Shown here piece after piece: positions 61,841 to 64,000 of a stretch of 64,000 nt of DNA. The stretch is from an uncultured Hungatella sp. (GTDB lineage: Bacteria; Bacillota; Clostridia; Lachnospirales; Lachnospiraceae), in assembly GCA_947089145.1 (NCBI GenBank), contig CAMUJH010000001.1, forward strand, positions 1 through 64,000, in the 5' to 3' direction. Each line of letters starts with the position of its first letter. Within the stretch, counting starts at the first letter, position 1. The notes under the pieces are model-generated. The model had not been told where the DNA came from. It did no database searches and saw only the letters and a list, made by a program, of their open reading frames with translations. A program made the translations under genes and the position numbers.

Positions 61841-63063
61841 TATCTGATTGTAAACGGGCTGGTAAACACACTCTTCCGCTCCGCCACGTTTTCTGCCTCC
61901 ACCTTAAATATAAAATCCCCTCTTGGGCACTGATTGACAACCATCGCCTCATCTACTCGTCCATCAAGATAGAAACGCTTGGTGTAAGGCGAAATATCAA
62001 TGCTGCAGATAATCTCCCCAGTATCTACACAATATATCTCTGCGTAGACCCTGCTCAGGCTTTGGGGCGAGGAAACACTCCCTGCTATGCCATACATTTT
62101 CCCATATGGCAATACGCCGGATGGGTAGCTTGTCACATCAAGGGTAATATCCCCGGGAGAAGGAGCCACTACAGTGAACTCCGTGGCGACTACAGTGTAT
62201 ACATTTCCTCCGGCATTCGCCTCGACAACGTAGCGATAACTTCCCGGAAGCAAAGTATTAAAAATTAAATATGGGTCCAAGAGCTGTTCAAGGTTCCCTG
62301 TCGGCGAATTGATATACTGTGTCTTGCTCTGTACAGCCTCACCAGACTCATTCACAATTTTGCCCGTAATGCTGTCGATGCTTCCAGACGTGCAGCTTAC
62401 TGTCCCGCCTAAGCCAAAGAACATCCCCTGCTCTAAACAAATATTAGATGGCGCCTTCAAATCAGTGACTGTCACTGCCTCTGGCGGTACCGCTCCTTCA
62501 TCAATTCCTGTTTCAATATCAGAAGAAGTCATATGTACAGCATAGACTTCCAGCTGCCCGATGTGAGACATACTGTTTATATCATCTGCATACAATCTCT
62601 CATTATTTTTCTTCATACTATGGGCATATACGGTCAGGTACCCCCTGCTATCTTTCCCACCACATAACGTTACGTGAAGATATCGGTTGCAGGCTGGGCA
62701 ATATGTAAAAACCGGATCTCCAACAGATACACTGCCCGAATTCTCATCAAAAGACACAATCAGCCCCCATTGAGTGTACTCGGTACTAAGTTTAGATGCA
62801 TTCCCATATGCCTGCAGAGTCCTGTATAAGTTCCCCGCTCCGGCTTCCGACACCTGTACTCCCCCGGCGGTCAGACACTGGGACACAAAGTTAGCGCAGT
62901 CGTTGGTGCGATCGCTGTCCCAGTTTCCTTGTGCATACTCTATCGCTTTATTCGGCTGATAGGTATCCGCATAGGCCACATAAGAGGGATGGCATACTGC
63001 AGCGAAACCGAAAATTATTAAGCTTAATAACATTAAACCGGAAAACTTTGTGATTCTGTTCAT
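61840..63063 (-). CDS. Secreted Amidase_6-type protein with Ig-like domains
   Basis: A 407-residue exported protein. Signal peptide (residues 1-32, LMLLSLIIFGFAAVCH, cleavage near AYADT). An Amidase_6 domain (about 33-178) follows, with Tyr/Asn motif YQPNKAIEYAQGNW and the putative active-site cysteine in NDCANFVSQCLTAGG, and its histidine in YLHVTLCGG. Two beta-sandwich domains (about 200-300 and 305-407) finish the protein (GSYRYVVEANAGGN, GDFIFKVEAEN). It probably cleaves or binds a wall peptide bond. It belongs to the same secreted-surface theme as the two wall-binding proteins. Confidence 0.87.
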   Translation of the reverse strand: MNRITKFSGLMLLSLIIFGFAAVCHPSYVAYADTYQPNKAIEYAQGNWDSDRTNDCANFVSQCLTAGGVQVSEAGAGNLYRTLQAYGNASKLSTEYTQWGLIVSFDENSGSVSVGDPVFTYCPACNRYLHVTLCGGKDSRGYLTVYAHSMKKNNERLYADDINSMSHIGQLEVYAVHMTSSDIETGIDEGAVPPEAVTVTDLKAPSNICLEQGMFFGLGGTVSCTSGSIDSITGKIVNESGEAVQSKTQYINSPTGNLEQLLDPYLIFNTLLPGSYRYVVEANAGGNVYTVVATEFTVVAPSPGDITLDVTSYPSGVLPYGKMYGIAGSVSSPQSLSRVYAEIYCVDTGEIICSIDISPYTKRFYLDGRVDEAMVVNQCPRGDFIFKVEAENVAERKSVFTSPFTIR

Positions 63064-63514
63064 GGTAATCCCCCTTTTTCACGTTATTGATATAATATAT
63101 ATTTATTTATGATATAGAGTTTATCACTATATGGCAGACTTGTCAAGCCATTCCTTTATTTTTCTGCTGAATTACGATTCAATAAAATTGAACATTTTGA
63201 AATTAAAAGATAGCATTTTGAAAGATAAAAAATTGTGGCTGTAATTTTTCTTTGCCTTGCCAAAATCTAATACTGCCTTGTCAGCCAAAAATCTCTGTGT
63301 TAAAATTATGGAAAACTTCTGGAAATTATTTTCATAAATACGGAAATCTAAATCCCTTTTGTTTCTTTTTTAGAAATAATCTTCTTCCAGGTCTTCTTTT
63401 CAGCTTTAGTTGGAATTAAACTGTATAAAATCGCAATGGCGGTAAAAGCATAAACGGTATTAAGCAATGGTTTCTATTAAAATATCAGGCTAACTGCAGA
63501 GAGGGAAATTATTT
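63064..63514. other. AT-rich gap after the amidase gene
   Basis: It holds the promoter region of the minus-strand amidase gene at the left and that of the small gene at the right. The central part is AT-rich and contains nothing I can support. Confidence 0.4.
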
Positions 63515-63787
63515 ATGAACAAGTTGGATTGGTATCAGATTTTAGGAAGACCACATGTTAATATTTCATCCGAAGACGAGCGCCTTGTGCTTGAAGCAAT
63601 TGCAAATAACACCATTGGAAAATAGATAGGCGGATTAAGCTTATCAGATTTAAACAGAGCCGCTGATCTGTTAGAGGATCTTAGCATTCAATATATTGCG
63701 GCAAATGACTTTAAAACGGCTGCCGCCGCCAGAGAAAGCGCCTACGAAGCAAGAAGGCTTCTTAAGGATAATCAAAAACCTATTTAA
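63515..63787 (+). pseudogene. Small gene interrupted by an in-frame TAG
   Basis: The frame begins MNKLDWYQILGRPHVNISSE with GAGGGAA before the ATG, reaches NNTIGK, then has TAG at 63623-63625. It continues in the same frame with IGGLSLSDLNRAADLLEDL and on to KDNQKPI and TAA at 63785-63787. The second part has protein-like composition with helical Ala/Arg/Glu residues, and would otherwise be a continuous 89-residue protein. A nonsense mutation is the simplest explanation. I do not recognise the family. Confidence 0.55.
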
Positions 63788-64000
63788 CTCTGTATTATCT
63801 TTTCAGGCTCTATTGCGAAACGGACAGCGGCTATATGCTGCTGAAACTTTTTGACAAGGCGGACGAGTTCTTAACAGAAAGCCCTGGATACAAAACGTAT
63901 TTTAACAGTTTCATTCCTTTTTTAATTCCAATGTTTCATAAAGGAAAGTTTAACTCCTGCATTACCCATTTATTAAGCCTTATGGAGGGGTACATATCAG
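63772..64000 (+). pseudogene. Partial ORF running off the window end
   Basis: A frame open from 63772 to the window end (LYCETDSGYMLLKLFDKADE, later FIPFLIPMFHKGKFNSC) without a convincing start; the only nearby ATG is internal to the conserved-looking stretch. It may be the 3' part of a truncated gene, or a gene using an unusual start. I do not recognise it. Confidence 0.4.

Overview
The window is a bacterial chromosome segment, most likely from a Lachnospiraceae-type clostridium (Enterocloster/Hungatella/Lachnoclostridium grade; the genus is inferred, not proven). Pointers are the SCIFF peptide with its radical SAM maturase upstream of secDF-tgt-yajC, a TIGR04086 membrane protein, the serC-serA-DUF1015 order, strong AGGAGG ribosome sites and choline-binding-type cell-wall repeats. 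No tRNA, rRNA or CRISPR array was seen.

Layout. 1-3.1 kb: MntP manganese exporter, then a PadR / DUF1700 / membrane-protein operon. 3.1-11.3 kb: one minus-strand amino-acid operon read leuB-ilvD-ilvB-serC-serA-DUF1015, closed by a 13-bp-stem terminator. 11.5-16.5 kb: FMN/FAD flavoprotein reductase lipoprotein, MerR regulator, MATE exporter, HAD phosphatase. 16.6-22 kb: SCIFF-maturase-secDF-tgt-yajC. 22-29 kb: diguanylate cyclase, TIGR04086, CNNM/HlyC protein, LspA, S8 protease, ClpX. 29.1-29.5 kb: a non-coding block of tandem and inverted repeats. 29.5-45 kb: HtrA, then a minus-strand exopolysaccharide cluster read from an acetolactate-synthase-like ThDP enzyme through a fused sugar reductase/C-methyltransferase, an alcohol dehydrogenase, three glycosyltransferases and a priming glycosyl-phosphotransferase to an LCP ligase. 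This looks like synthesis, assembly and wall attachment of a glycan that may carry a branched sugar.

45-64 kb is accessory: two cell-wall-binding proteins, dispersed repeats (three copies of a roughly 165-bp element with inverted ends, two copies of a roughly 100-bp element), a tyrosine recombinase, small regulators and an orphan LytTR regulator. Next comes a visibly AT-rich pair not matching any system I know: a 1184-residue protein with an HExxH motif and a downstream E-x-x-x-D, overlapping a FRG-domain protein by 17 nt. Beyond it, an XRE regulator and a protein built on an internal duplication lie divergent from a 641-residue P-loop ATPase. The stretch ends with a secreted Amidase_6-type protein and a small gene interrupted by an in-frame TAG.

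The HExxH/FRG pair is the best candidate for an undescribed system; the divergent XRE/P-loop locus is second. Both look like defence or mobile-element cargo, but that is inference from domain types and neighbourhood.
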